NCBI RefSeq assembly: GCF_001698205.1
Contig: NZ_CP016591.1
Span: 248,001 to 312,000, forward strand
Length of the DNA: 64,000 bases
Origin: Tsuneonella dongtanensis
GTDB lineage: Bacteria > Pseudomonadota > Alphaproteobacteria > Sphingomonadales > Sphingomonadaceae
Direction of reading: 5' to 3'
A model generated the notes under the pieces. It was not told the origin of the DNA, searched no databases, and was given only the letters and a program-made list of their open reading frames with translations. Position 1 is the first letter of the stretch, and each line of letters opens with the position of its first letter. Made by a program: the position numbers and the translations under genes. This document shows, piece after piece, positions 36,526 through 44,139 of this stretch.

Positions 36526-37656
36526 ATGGATATCGTCGTTTCCGACCAGCTCGACACGAGCTTCGACATCGTCGCCCGCCAGGATGCGGCCGAGACCGAG
36601 ATCAAGGCGCTGCGCACCGACGTCGACGAGGTCAAATCCCGCCTCGACCGGGTCGGCCGCGCCGCGCAGCGCCCGGTTATCGGCAGCGAAACCGCCTCCC
36701 CCGAGGTAAAGGGCTTCGTCGACGGCTACCTCCGCTCGGGCCGCACCACCGAGCTGAAGTCGCTCACCGCCGGCGTCCCCGCCGACGGAGGCTACGCCGT
36801 CCCGCGCGAGATCGACGCGATGATCGCCCGCGAGCTGATCGAGATCAGCCCGATCCGCGCCATCGCGCAGGTCGTGCAGACCGGCAGCAGCGGCTATCGC
36901 AAGCTCGTCTCGACCGGCGGCACCGCGTCGGGCTGGGTCAGCGAGACCGCGGGCCGCCCCGAAACCGACGCGCCGTCCTTTGCCGAAATCGCTCCGCCCT
37001 CGGGCGAGCTTTATGCCAACCCGGCAGCGAGCCAGGCGATGCTCGACGACGCGGCGTTCGACCTCGAATCGTGGCTCGCCAGCGAGATCGCGATGGAGTT
37101 CGCCCGCGCGGAAGGCGCCGCGTTCGTGAACGGCACCGGGGTGAACATGCCGAAGGGCTTCCTCCAGTCGCCCGTATCGGTGATCGGCGACGGCGCGCGG
37201 CCGTTCGGCACCCTCCAGTACATCGGCACCGGCGACGATGCCGGCTTCGGCAGCGAACCCGAAGCTCGGCTCATCGACCTCGTCCACACGCTGAAGGCAG
37301 GTCACCGCCAGGGCGCGAGCTGGGTGATGAATTCGGCCACGCTCAGCGAGGTCCGCAAATTGAAGACCGCGGACGGCGCGTTCCTGTGGCAGCCGGGTCT
37401 GGTCGAGGGTCAGCCCGACCGCCTGCTCGGCTACCCGGTGGTCGAAGCGGAAGACATGCCCGACGTGGCAAACGGCGCCTTCCCGATCGCTTTCGGCAAC
37501 TTCCGCGCCGGCTACCTGATCGCCGAACGCTCCGCGACAAGCATCCTGCGCGATCCGTTCACGCACAAGCCGTTCGTCCACTTCTACGCCACCAAGCGCG
37601 TGGGCGGCCAGGTGCTCGACAGCGCGGCGATCAAGCTGCTCCGCATCGAAGCGTGA
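36526..37656 (+). CDS. GTA major capsid protein (gp5)
   Basis: 376 residues, HK97-fold capsid family. An N-terminal helical delta region (AAETEIKALRTDVDEVKSRLDRVGRAAQ) is followed by the mature domain beginning near GGYAVPREIDAMIARELIEISPIRAIAQVV; further signatures are FVNGTGVNMPKGFL, QGASWVMNSATLSEVRKLKTADGAFLWQP and AIAFGNFRAGYLIAER. The gp4 protease probably cleaves between delta and mature domains. Two hairpins follow the stop codon. Confidence 0.95.
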   Translation: MDIVVSDQLDTSFDIVARQDAAETEIKALRTDVDEVKSRLDRVGRAAQRPVIGSETASPEVKGFVDGYLRSGRTTELKSLTAGVPADGGYAVPREIDAMIARELIEISPIRAIAQVVQTGSSGYRKLVSTGGTASGWVSETAGRPETDAPSFAEIAPPSGELYANPAASQAMLDDAAFDLESWLASEIAMEFARAEGAAFVNGTGVNMPKGFLQSPVSVIGDGARPFGTLQYIGTGDDAGFGSEPEARLIDLVHTLKAGHRQGASWVMNSATLSEVRKLKTADGAFLWQPGLVEGQPDRLLGYPVVEAEDMPDVANGAFPIAFGNFRAGYLIAERSATSILRDPFTHKPFVHFYATKRVGGQVLDSAAIKLLRIEA

Positions 37657-37660
37657 TCGG

Positions 37661-37716
37661 TCCTCCCCGAAACGGGGAGGATCAAACGCCCGCGCCGGGC
37701 CCTTCCCCGGCGCGGG
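37661..37716 (+). other. Tandem hairpins downstream of the capsid gene
   Basis: First hairpin: TCCTCCCCG-AAA-CGGGGAGGA at 37661-37681. Second: CCCGCGCCGG / CCGGCGCGGG at 37689-37698 and 37707-37716, with an 8 nt loop. Neither has a proper T-run (ACCCTTTCTG follows), so they look like mRNA-stabilising or partial-termination elements rather than full terminators. Confidence 0.7.
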
Positions 37717-37745
37717 ACCCTTTCTGACATATCGGGAGAAGCCGC

Positions 37746-38288
37746 ATGCAGCGGACAATCGTCGCGCCGGCGGAACTGCCGGCTGCGGCTCTCGACGAAT
37801 TGAAGCAGTGGCTCGGCGTGCGGTCGACCGGCGACGACGCCGCGCTGATATCGCTGGTGCGTACCGCGCTGGAGACGTGCGAAGCCTTCACCGGCTCGGT
37901 GCCGCTGGCCTGCCTGTGCGAGGAGATACTCCCCGCATGCGCCGACTGGCGCACCCTGTCGGCCCGGCCGGTCGTCGCGATCGCGGGGATCGAAGGCATT
38001 CCAGCCGAGGGTGCCCGGTTCCCGCTTGCAGCCGACGCCTATGAGATCGACATCGACACCGACGGTTCCGGCCGTGTGCGGGTGGTCGGCCAGGGCAGCG
38101 CGGGCCGCGTCGCCGTGCGTTTCACGGCCGGACTCGCCCCGGCGTGGGAGCTGCTCCCCGACGCGGTGCGCCACGGGGTGATCCGCCTCGCCGCGCATCA
38201 CTGGCGCGAGCGTGACAATGCATCCGATGCAGGTCCGCCCGCGGCGGTAGCCGCGCTGTGGCGGCCATGGCGCAGGATGCGGCTGTGA
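37746..38288 (+). CDS. GTA head-tail adaptor/connector (gp6)
   Basis: 180 residues. The pattern LDELKQWLGVRSTGDDAALISLVRTALETCEAFTG and, later, LLPDAVRHGVIRLAAHHWRERD is that of the phage head-tail connector family (DUF-type gp6 fold, HK97 gp6-like). It would attach below the portal ring. It follows the capsid gene by 90 nt, a gap holding two hairpins. Confidence 0.88.
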   Translation: MQRTIVAPAELPAAALDELKQWLGVRSTGDDAALISLVRTALETCEAFTGSVPLACLCEEILPACADWRTLSARPVVAIAGIEGIPAEGARFPLAADAYEIDIDTDGSGRVRVVGQGSAGRVAVRFTAGLAPAWELLPDAVRHGVIRLAAHHWRERDNASDAGPPAAVAALWRPWRRMRL

Positions 38289-38446
38289 TCTCGGCGAAGT
38301 CCGAGCCCGCGTCGCACGCCTTCGTCGCCTCGCTCGCGGCCAAGGCGCGAGCCCTGGGACAGGCCGCCGCCGAGAACCGCGCTCGCGAAGTCCGCAGCGA
38401 CGCCTGGCGCTGGCGCGAAGCTCGCCTGCTCTGGCCGCATTTTTGA
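38285..38446 (+). CDS. Small GTA protein of unknown function (gp7 position)
   Basis: A 53-residue frame with a GTG start overlapping the gp6 stop (GTGA), coding for a basic helical peptide (AKSEPASHAFVASLAAKARALGQ ... WRWREARLLWPHF). The overlap coupling matches the rest of the cluster, which supports it being expressed. It is far too short for the head-closure (stopper) protein normally found here, and no homology is recognised. Confidence 0.5.
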   Translation: MISAKSEPASHAFVASLAAKARALGQAAAENRAREVRSDAWRWREARLLWPHF

Positions 38447-38451
38447 TGCGC

Positions 38452-38544
38452 CCTCAAACGCCGGGCGCGGCCCGTCCGGGCCGCTTGGCTTTCGGCCTAA
38501 CCGGCCGGCGCGCGTTCGCGCTTGTGAGCTGCTGATCGCAGCCC
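38452..38544 (-). repeat. Structured repeat, copy B (minus orientation)
   Basis: Read on the minus strand: a hairpin GCTGC-GATCA-GCAGC, then CAAGCGCGAACGCGCGCC, a variable part, GAAAGCCAAG, a hairpin GCGGCCC-GGAC-GGGCCGC and a closing GGCGTTTGAGG. Copy A at 40480-40594 has the same plan. The stems differ in sequence between copies but stay paired. It fills the gene-free gap between the small gp7-position gene and gp8. Confidence 0.75.
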
Positions 38545-38562
38545 GAGAACGGAGATCGATAG

Positions 38563-38964
38563 ATGGAAGAACTCCTTCGTCCCGCCCTGCTCGACTGGTT
38601 GCGCACGGACCCCGCGCTCGGCGACGTGACCGCAATCGAGGAGGAAGTGCCTGCGCGCGCCACCCCGCCCTGGCTCGCGGTGGTCGCCAGCGCGAGCGCC
38701 GACTGGTCCACCAAGGACCGCGTGGGCCGCGAGGTGCGCCTGGCGATCGAACTCCACAGCCGCGCCGACGATCCGAGGGCCGATGCACCGCTGGTGAGCG
38801 CGCTCGACCGGCGGATCGAAGCGTTTCCGAAGGCGCAGGACGGGCTCGAGATCGCCTCCATCCGCTTCCTGCGCGCCCGGACCGAGCGCCGCGCAAACAA
38901 CGCCCGCGCCACCCTGCTCGAATACCGTTTCCGCTGCCTCGCAGCCTTACCGGAGAACCCGTGA
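38563..38964 (+). CDS. GTA gp8, DUF3168 tail-terminator-like protein
   Basis: 133 residues. DUF3168 features: LLRPALLDWLRTDPALGDV, then KDRVGREVRLAIELHSRADDPRADAPLVSALDRRIE and the C-terminal RTERRANNARATLLEYRFRC. This family forms the tail terminator ring at the head-tail joint. Start ATG at 38563 after an AACGGAG. The stop overlaps the next start as TGATG. Confidence 0.9.
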   Translation: MEELLRPALLDWLRTDPALGDVTAIEEEVPARATPPWLAVVASASADWSTKDRVGREVRLAIELHSRADDPRADAPLVSALDRRIEAFPKAQDGLEIASIRFLRARTERRANNARATLLEYRFRCLAALPENP

Positions 38965-39371
38965 TGACCGCCCAGACAGGCGCCGCCTTCCTGCTCAAGA
39001 TCGGCGACGGCAACCAGCCGCCCGCCTACCAGACCGTCGCCGGCCTGCGCACGACGCAGATGTCGATCAACGGCGACACCGTCGTCGTCACCCACAAGGA
39101 GAGCGGCGGCTGGCGCGACCTGCTGTCGGGTGCGGGCACCCGCTCGGTCTCCGTCTCGGCGAGCGGCATTTTCCTGGGCAGCGCGGCGGAAGCATCGATC
39201 CGCGGCCATGCGCTCGGCGGGACGATCGCCGATTACGAACTCTCGTTCGAAGACGGCGAAAGGATGCGAGGACGCTTCCTCGTCCAGCGGCTCGACTACG
39301 CCGGCGACTTCAACGGCGAGCGCACCTACACGCTGCAGCTCGAAAGTTCGGGCGCGGTGGTTTCCGCATGA
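38964..39371 (+). CDS. GTA major tail tube protein (gp9)
   Basis: 135 residues, TP901-1-type tail tube family: TAQTGAAFLLKIGDGNQPPAYQTVAGLRTTQMSI, then THKESGGWRDLLSGAGTRSVSVSASGIF and DYELSFEDGERMRGRFLVQRLDYAGDFNGERTYTLQLESSG. It builds the tail tube. It overlaps the neighbouring genes at both ends (TGATG and ATGA), as expected for a tightly packed tail operon. Confidence 0.92.
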   Translation: MTAQTGAAFLLKIGDGNQPPAYQTVAGLRTTQMSINGDTVVVTHKESGGWRDLLSGAGTRSVSVSASGIFLGSAAEASIRGHALGGTIADYELSFEDGERMRGRFLVQRLDYAGDFNGERTYTLQLESSGAVVSA

Positions 39372-39709
39372 GCGCTCAAGTAGCCGGAGGCGGTAGCGCA
39401 ACAAAAAGCCCGAATCCGCATCGCGGAGAGACCGCGCTCGTCATCGACGGCACTACACGCACGCTCCGTCCCACCTTCACCGCGCTGGTCGCGGCGGAGG
39501 AGGAACTCGGCCCGCTGTTTGCGCTGGTCGAGCGTGCGGGGAGCGGGCAGCTGCGGCTCACCGAGATGGTCGCGCTGTTCTGGCACTGCATCGAGAACCG
39601 CGACGGCCTGACCCGCGAAATGGTCGGCAATGCCGTATCCGAGCGGGGCCTCGCCGCAGCCACGAAGCCCCTGCGCGCGCTGCTGGCGGCGATCCTGCAG
39701 GGGAAATGA
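39368..39709 (+). CDS. GTA gp10 family protein
   Basis: 113 residues. The core RGETALVIDGTTRTLRPTFTALVAAEEELGPLFALVERAGSGQLRLTEMVALFWHCI is the signature of the GTA gp10 family (gene transfer agent family protein). It probably works with the next gene as a tail assembly chaperone pair. Both ends overlap adjacent genes by ATGA. Confidence 0.9.
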   Translation: MSAQVAGGGSATKSPNPHRGETALVIDGTTRTLRPTFTALVAAEEELGPLFALVERAGSGQLRLTEMVALFWHCIENRDGLTREMVGNAVSERGLAAATKPLRALLAAILQGK

Positions 39710-39918
39710 CCGAGAGCTTCGGCGAGTCCGCCCTCGCCCTCTGCGCCCTGGCCGCACGCGCGCTCGGCTGGCGGCCCCACGAGTTCTGGTCCGCGACACC
39801 CGCCGAACTCGTCGCCTGCCTGGCCGACCCCGCCGCACCACTTGCTCCGCTGGACCGGTCCGACCTGCAACGCCTGATGGAAATCGATTCGATGGGAGGG
39901 CCCGATGGACACCGTTGA
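39706..39918 (+). CDS. GTA phage tail assembly chaperone (gp10.1 type)
   Basis: 70 residues: ALCALAARALGWRPHEFWSATPAELVACL is the typical short chaperone motif of GTA clusters (GWxPxxFWxxTPxEL). It acts between gp10 and the tape measure protein. ATGA overlap upstream and a 14 nt overlap with the tape measure gene. Confidence 0.88.
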   Translation: MTESFGESALALCALAARALGWRPHEFWSATPAELVACLADPAAPLAPLDRSDLQRLMEIDSMGGPDGHR

Positions 39919-40477
39919 CGAACTGCTGGTCGAAGTCCGCGCCAGCACGCAGGGCTTTTCCCGCGACATCGCGGCGATGAAATCCACCTTCGACACGACG
40001 CTCGTCGACGGATTCGAACGGGCGGGCCGGGTGCTCGAACGTGGGCTGCTCTCGGCGATCCGCAGCGGCAGCCTGGGGTTCGACGATCTCAAGCGCGTGG
40101 CCCTTTCGGCGCTCGACCAGATCGCGGCGCAGGCGCTGCAGCTCGGCTTCGACAAGCTGTTCGGCGGCATCGGATCTCCCGGCGGCGGGATCGGCGGCGG
40201 GATCGCCGGTCTCGTCGGCGGCCTGCTCGGCCTGCCCGGCCGTGCCACCGGCGGTCCGGTCAGTCCGGGGCGCGCCTTCATGGTGGGCGAACGCGGGCCA
40301 GAGGTCTTCGTACCGACCAGCGCCGGACGGATCGAGACCGGCGCCGCGCGGCCCGCGCGCGATGTGCGCGTGGCGATCAGCCTCAACGCCCCGCGGGGGG
40401 CGAGCACCCCCACCGCGCTCGAACGATCGAGCCGCCAGGTGGCGAGCGCCGTCCGCCGTTCGCTGATGGAGTATTGA
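39905..40477 (+). CDS. GTA tail tape measure protein (gp11)
   Basis: 190 residues, short as in other GTAs. An N-terminal helical part (VDELLVEVRASTQGFSRDIAAMKSTFDTTLVDGFERAGR) is followed by a hydrophobic glycine-rich region (GSPGGGIGGGIAGLVGGLLGLPG) and RATGGPVSPGRAFMVGERGPEVFVPTSAGRI, which is a standard tape-measure motif. Its length sets tail length, so the tail is expected to be short. Confidence 0.9.
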   Translation: MDTVDELLVEVRASTQGFSRDIAAMKSTFDTTLVDGFERAGRVLERGLLSAIRSGSLGFDDLKRVALSALDQIAAQALQLGFDKLFGGIGSPGGGIGGGIAGLVGGLLGLPGRATGGPVSPGRAFMVGERGPEVFVPTSAGRIETGAARPARDVRVAISLNAPRGASTPTALERSSRQVASAVRRSLMEY

Positions 40478-40479
40478 GC

Positions 40480-40594
40480 CGGTTCGCGACCAGCGAACCG
40501 CAAGCGCGAACGCGCGCCCGTAGCGGCCCGACCATCGGGAGGAATAGCCGCGAAGGATAGCCAAGGGCGCGGAGGCGCCCGCCGGCGCTTGAGG
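40480..40594 (+). repeat. Structured repeat, copy A (plus orientation)
   Basis: Hairpin CGGTTCGC-GACCA-GCGAACCG at 40480-40500, then CAAGCGCGAACGCGCGCC, a variable part, GATAGCCAAG, hairpin GGGCGC-GGAG-GCGCCC at 40565-40580 and GGCGCTTGAGG. The final GAGGAG lies 9-14 nt before the gp12 start codon and seems to be its ribosome-binding site. It occupies the gap between gp11 and gp12. Inverse copy B is at 38452-38544. Confidence 0.78.
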
Positions 40595-40604
40595 AGATAA
40601 GAAA

Positions 40605-42920
40605 ATGCCTTTCTGGCTCGCCCGCGAACGCTGCGGGCAGGACAGCGACTGGATCCAGCGGTTCGACCCGCGGTTTTGGACGGTCAACTTCCCGCGCCCG
40701 ATGATGGCATCGGTCGTGACCACCGGTCCGGATTCGCTCCGCGTCGACTGCGAATTCCACCACGCCGGTGAGCTCGCGGGGCTGATCTGGTCGAGCGAGG
40801 ACCGGCACGATCACCCGCTCGCCGCCTATGCGACCGATCGCGACTATTCGCGCACGACGCTGCGGTTCCGCTGGCGTTCGTCGGGCGTGATCCCGCTCGA
40901 CGCGGTGCACGGGCCGACACTGACCATCGAAGGTCGCGACGCGTCGGGGGCGCCGCGGGCCTGGTACGTGCGGCTGTGGAACTACGCCGCCGGCACGCCC
41001 GAGGACGCGGCCATCGAACTGCCGTTCCAGGCGCTTGAAAGCGGGTTCCTGCTGCCGGGCGAGGCGGTGCACGCCGCGGACATCGACCGCATGTTCATCA
41101 GCCTGGTGCCGCCGGGTTACGCGCCCGGCAGCACCGATGCGCTTCCCGCGCGGGCGGACGGCTGGGTCGAGCTTTCGGACATCGCGTGTGACGGCGCGCG
41201 GGCGGTGCTGGCGATCGGCGACGTGCTCGTGCCGCCGCACGGGACCGGCCTCGCGACCGCCTACGACGATGCTTTCGACCAGACCCCGGCGCGGTTGCTG
41301 CGCATGGCCGAATGCCTCGGCTACCGCGGCGCGCTCGTCCACTATGTCGGCATGAGCCACTTCTTCCGTCTTGGTGCGGACGGGCTGGCGCTCGCCGACG
41401 GCACGCTTTGCGCACCCGCCGAAGCGTGGCACCGCAGCTTCTTCGCCGAAGCCGCGCGAATGGGCTTCGAGCCGATTGCCTCGCTGAGCTTCGAGCTGCT
41501 GGCACAGCACTGCCCCGAGGCATGGCAGCAGCGCGCCAGCGACGGGACCCCGGCGCGGACCGGCTGGGTGCCGCCGTCCGCGCTGCTGTCGCCTGCCAGC
41601 GAGCCGGCAATGGCCTGGTTGCGCGCGGTGGCGACGCGGTTCGTCGGCCTGATGGTCGATGCGGTCGCGCACGTCCGCTTCCAGATCGGCGAACCGTGGT
41701 GGTGGATCCTCCCCGACGGTCGGCCGTGCCTCTACGACGATGCGGCGAAAGCGGCGTTCGGCGGCAACCCGCCGGTGATCGCCGACATGCGGGCGAACCT
41801 CAACAAGCCGAAACAGGACCTGCTCGATGCCGCGGGCGCGCTGCTCGCCGCAGCGACGCGAGGGATTGCCGATGCGGTGCGCGCGGCCTGGAGCGGCGGC
41901 GCGGAGGTCATGCTGCTCGTTTTCACGCCGACGGTGCTCGATCCTGCCATGCCCGATGCGCGCCGGGCGAACCTGCCCGGGGGATGGGCCTTCCCCGCCT
42001 ACGACCGGCTCCAGGTCGAAGACTACGACTGGCTGACCGGCGGAGCCGAGGCGCTGCGGCGCGCGGGCTATGCGAAGCTCGACGAACGGCTCGGCTACCC
42101 GCTCGAGCGGCAGGACTACATCGCCGGTTTCGTGCTCGATCCTGCCGACGCCGAACCATTCTGGGCGCGGATCGATGCCGGGCTCGATGAAGCCGCCGCG
42201 CGCGGCGTGCCGCGCACGTTCGTGTGGGCCGCGCCGCAGGTCGCCCGCGACGGTTACGTGCGGTTGCCATCATCTGAGGAGAACGAGGTGCAGAGCTTCG
42301 ACGACGTGCTCTACCCGCTGGCGCTCGGCCGCGATGCTGGGGTGAGCCCCGAATTCTTGACCAGCGTTGCGGTCACCGCCTCGGGCCACGAGCGGCGCAA
42401 TTCGCTGTGGTCGGACGCGCGGCTGCGGTTCGATGTCGGGCCCGGTATCCGCTCCGAGGCCGAACTCGGCGTGCTCATCGCATTCTTCCGCGCCCGGCGC
42501 GGTGCGGCGCGCGGTTTCCGTCTGTCGGACCCGTTCGATCACAGCTCGAACGGAATGACCGGCGTACCCGGCCCGCTCGACCAGCCCATCGGAACCGGCG
42601 ACGGGCTCATTTCCACCTTCCAGCTCGCCAAGCTCTACGGAGAAGGCGACGAGCCGCAGGTGCGCCCGATCACCCGGCCGCGCGCGGAAACCGTGCGGGT
42701 CAGCGTGGGCGGGGTCGAGACGACCGACTTCACGCTCGATCCGGGCGGACGCGTCGTGCTGGGCTCGGCCCCGGCGGCAGGTGTCGAAGTGCGTGCGGGC
42801 TTCCTGTTCGATGTGCCTGTGCGCTTTGCCGAGGACCGGCTGGACGTGACCGGCGCGGCCTTCGCTGCGGGCGAGGCGCCCTCAGTCCCGCTCATCGAAG
42901 TGCGCGAGACCCCAGCGTGA
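40605..42920 (+). CDS. GTA gp12: DUF2460 distal-tail domain with a large N-terminal extension
   Basis: 771 residues. Only the last part (from about residue 565, QSFDDVLYPLALGRDAGVSPEFLTSVAVTASGHERRNSLW, to LDVTGAAFAAGEAPSVPLIEV) is the DUF2460 domain, which alone is about 210 residues in RcGTA. The first 560 residues form a separate region with glycosidase-like features (GYRGALVHYVGMSHFF, RFQIGEPWWWILPDGRPCLYDD, AEVMLLVFTP), possibly a TIM-barrel type fold. The enlarged protein may sit at the tail tip and contact the envelope. The GTGA overlap leads into gp13. Confidence 0.85.
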   Translation: MPFWLARERCGQDSDWIQRFDPRFWTVNFPRPMMASVVTTGPDSLRVDCEFHHAGELAGLIWSSEDRHDHPLAAYATDRDYSRTTLRFRWRSSGVIPLDAVHGPTLTIEGRDASGAPRAWYVRLWNYAAGTPEDAAIELPFQALESGFLLPGEAVHAADIDRMFISLVPPGYAPGSTDALPARADGWVELSDIACDGARAVLAIGDVLVPPHGTGLATAYDDAFDQTPARLLRMAECLGYRGALVHYVGMSHFFRLGADGLALADGTLCAPAEAWHRSFFAEAARMGFEPIASLSFELLAQHCPEAWQQRASDGTPARTGWVPPSALLSPASEPAMAWLRAVATRFVGLMVDAVAHVRFQIGEPWWWILPDGRPCLYDDAAKAAFGGNPPVIADMRANLNKPKQDLLDAAGALLAAATRGIADAVRAAWSGGAEVMLLVFTPTVLDPAMPDARRANLPGGWAFPAYDRLQVEDYDWLTGGAEALRRAGYAKLDERLGYPLERQDYIAGFVLDPADAEPFWARIDAGLDEAAARGVPRTFVWAAPQVARDGYVRLPSSEENEVQSFDDVLYPLALGRDAGVSPEFLTSVAVTASGHERRNSLWSDARLRFDVGPGIRSEAELGVLIAFFRARRGAARGFRLSDPFDHSSNGMTGVPGPLDQPIGTGDGLISTFQLAKLYGEGDEPQVRPITRPRAETVRVSVGGVETTDFTLDPGGRVVLGSAPAAGVEVRAGFLFDVPVRFAEDRLDVTGAAFAAGEAPSVPLIEVRETPA

Positions 42921-43732
42921 GCCACGTTTTCTTTGCGACCGAACTCGAAGGCGTTGCCACGTTCTGGCGCATCCATCGCAAGGACGGAGTCACGCTCGGG
43001 TTCACCAGCCACGACCGCGATCTCGTGTTCGGCGGGGTCCGCCATCGCGCCGCCCCCGGCCTTTTGCCGAGCGCGATCCGACGCACGGCGGGCCTCGATG
43101 GTGACAGCGCCGAGATGCAGGGGGCGCTCGCGCACGATTCGATCTCGTCGGCGGACCTTGCCCAGGGCCGCTTCGATGGCGCGCGGGTCGAAGTCGGCGC
43201 GGTCGACTGGGAAACGCTCCAGCACGCGGTGCTCTACAACGGGAGCATCGGCGAAGTGGCGCAGGAAGGCGCCGGCTTCACCGCGGAACTGCGCTCGGCC
43301 AAGGCGGCGCTCGAGGCAGACCCGATCCCGCGCACGAGTCCCACGTGCCGCGCCGAGTTCTGCGGCCCTGATTGCGGACTGTCCGCGGCGCGCTTCACCC
43401 ACCGGGGCGTAGTAGTGAGCAGCGATTCCGACGAGGGCGTGGTGTCCTTCGACCATCCCGATCCCGCGGCCGTGCTCCACGGCACCGTCCGCTGGCTCGA
43501 CGGGCCGGACGCGGGGCTGACAGCAGACATCGTCGCGCTCGATGCCGCGGGTATCGTGATCGACGCCGCGCTCGACCCGCCGCCTTCCGCCGGAGTGCGT
43601 GCGATCCTGCGCGAGGGCTGCGACCACACGATCGCGACTTGCGCCGATCGCTTCGGCAACGCCGCCAACTTTCGCGGCGAGCCGTTCCTGCCAGGCAACG
43701 ACCTGCTGTCGCGCTATCCGAGTCCCGCATGA
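42917..43732 (+). CDS. GTA gp13: DUF2163/BR0599 hub protein
   Basis: 271 residues with a GTG start overlapping the gp12 stop. N-terminal LEGVATFWRIHRKDGVTLGFTSHDRDLVFGGVRHRAAPG is the DUF2163 head; the C-terminal part carries PTCRAEFCGPDCG and EGCDHTIATCADRFGNAANFRGEPFLPGNDLL, the cysteine-rich BR0599 domain. In RcGTA the equivalent is the baseplate hub and binds an iron-sulfur cluster; the cysteines here fit that. Confidence 0.92.
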   Translation: MSHVFFATELEGVATFWRIHRKDGVTLGFTSHDRDLVFGGVRHRAAPGLLPSAIRRTAGLDGDSAEMQGALAHDSISSADLAQGRFDGARVEVGAVDWETLQHAVLYNGSIGEVAQEGAGFTAELRSAKAALEADPIPRTSPTCRAEFCGPDCGLSAARFTHRGVVVSSDSDEGVVSFDHPDPAAVLHGTVRWLDGPDAGLTADIVALDAAGIVIDAALDPPPSAGVRAILREGCDHTIATCADRFGNAANFRGEPFLPGNDLLSRYPSPA

Positions 43733-44130
43733 CCGGAGCGGATGTCGCGGCAGCCGCCGCGAGGCTGGAGGGCGCCCCGTTCCGCCTCCATGGCCGCGAC
43801 CCCGCCACCGGACTCGATTGCGTCGGGGTCGTCGTCGCGGCGTTCGCAGCCTGCGGGGTCCGGCTGGCCGGACCGGTCGGCTACGGCCTGCACAACAGCG
43901 GCATCACCCGCTGGCTCGGCCTCGCGGAAGAAGCGGGTTTCGTCGAGGCATCAGGCGATCCGCGCCCCGGCGACATCATCCTGGTGCGACCCGGGCCCGG
44001 GCAGCATCACCTGTTGATCACGCTCCCGGCCGGTCGCTTTCTCCACGCACATGCCGGACTTCGGCGGGTCGTCGTCCAGCCGGGCCCGCTCGGCTGGCCC
44101 GTCGTGAAGCGCTGGCGCCTCGCCAACTAG
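43729..44130 (+). CDS. GTA gp14: NlpC/P60-type peptidase
   Basis: 133 residues. Catalytic Cys in TGLDCVGVVVAAF (about residue 31), His in GPGQHHLLITL and a third polar residue in HAHAGLRRV. It would cleave peptidoglycan peptides during DNA entry. Coupled to gp13 by ATGA overlap; 9 nt before gp15. Confidence 0.92.
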   Translation: MTGADVAAAAARLEGAPFRLHGRDPATGLDCVGVVVAAFAACGVRLAGPVGYGLHNSGITRWLGLAEEAGFVEASGDPRPGDIILVRPGPGQHHLLITLPAGRFLHAHAGLRRVVVQPGPLGWPVVKRWRLAN

Positions 44131-44139
44131 GATTCTCCC

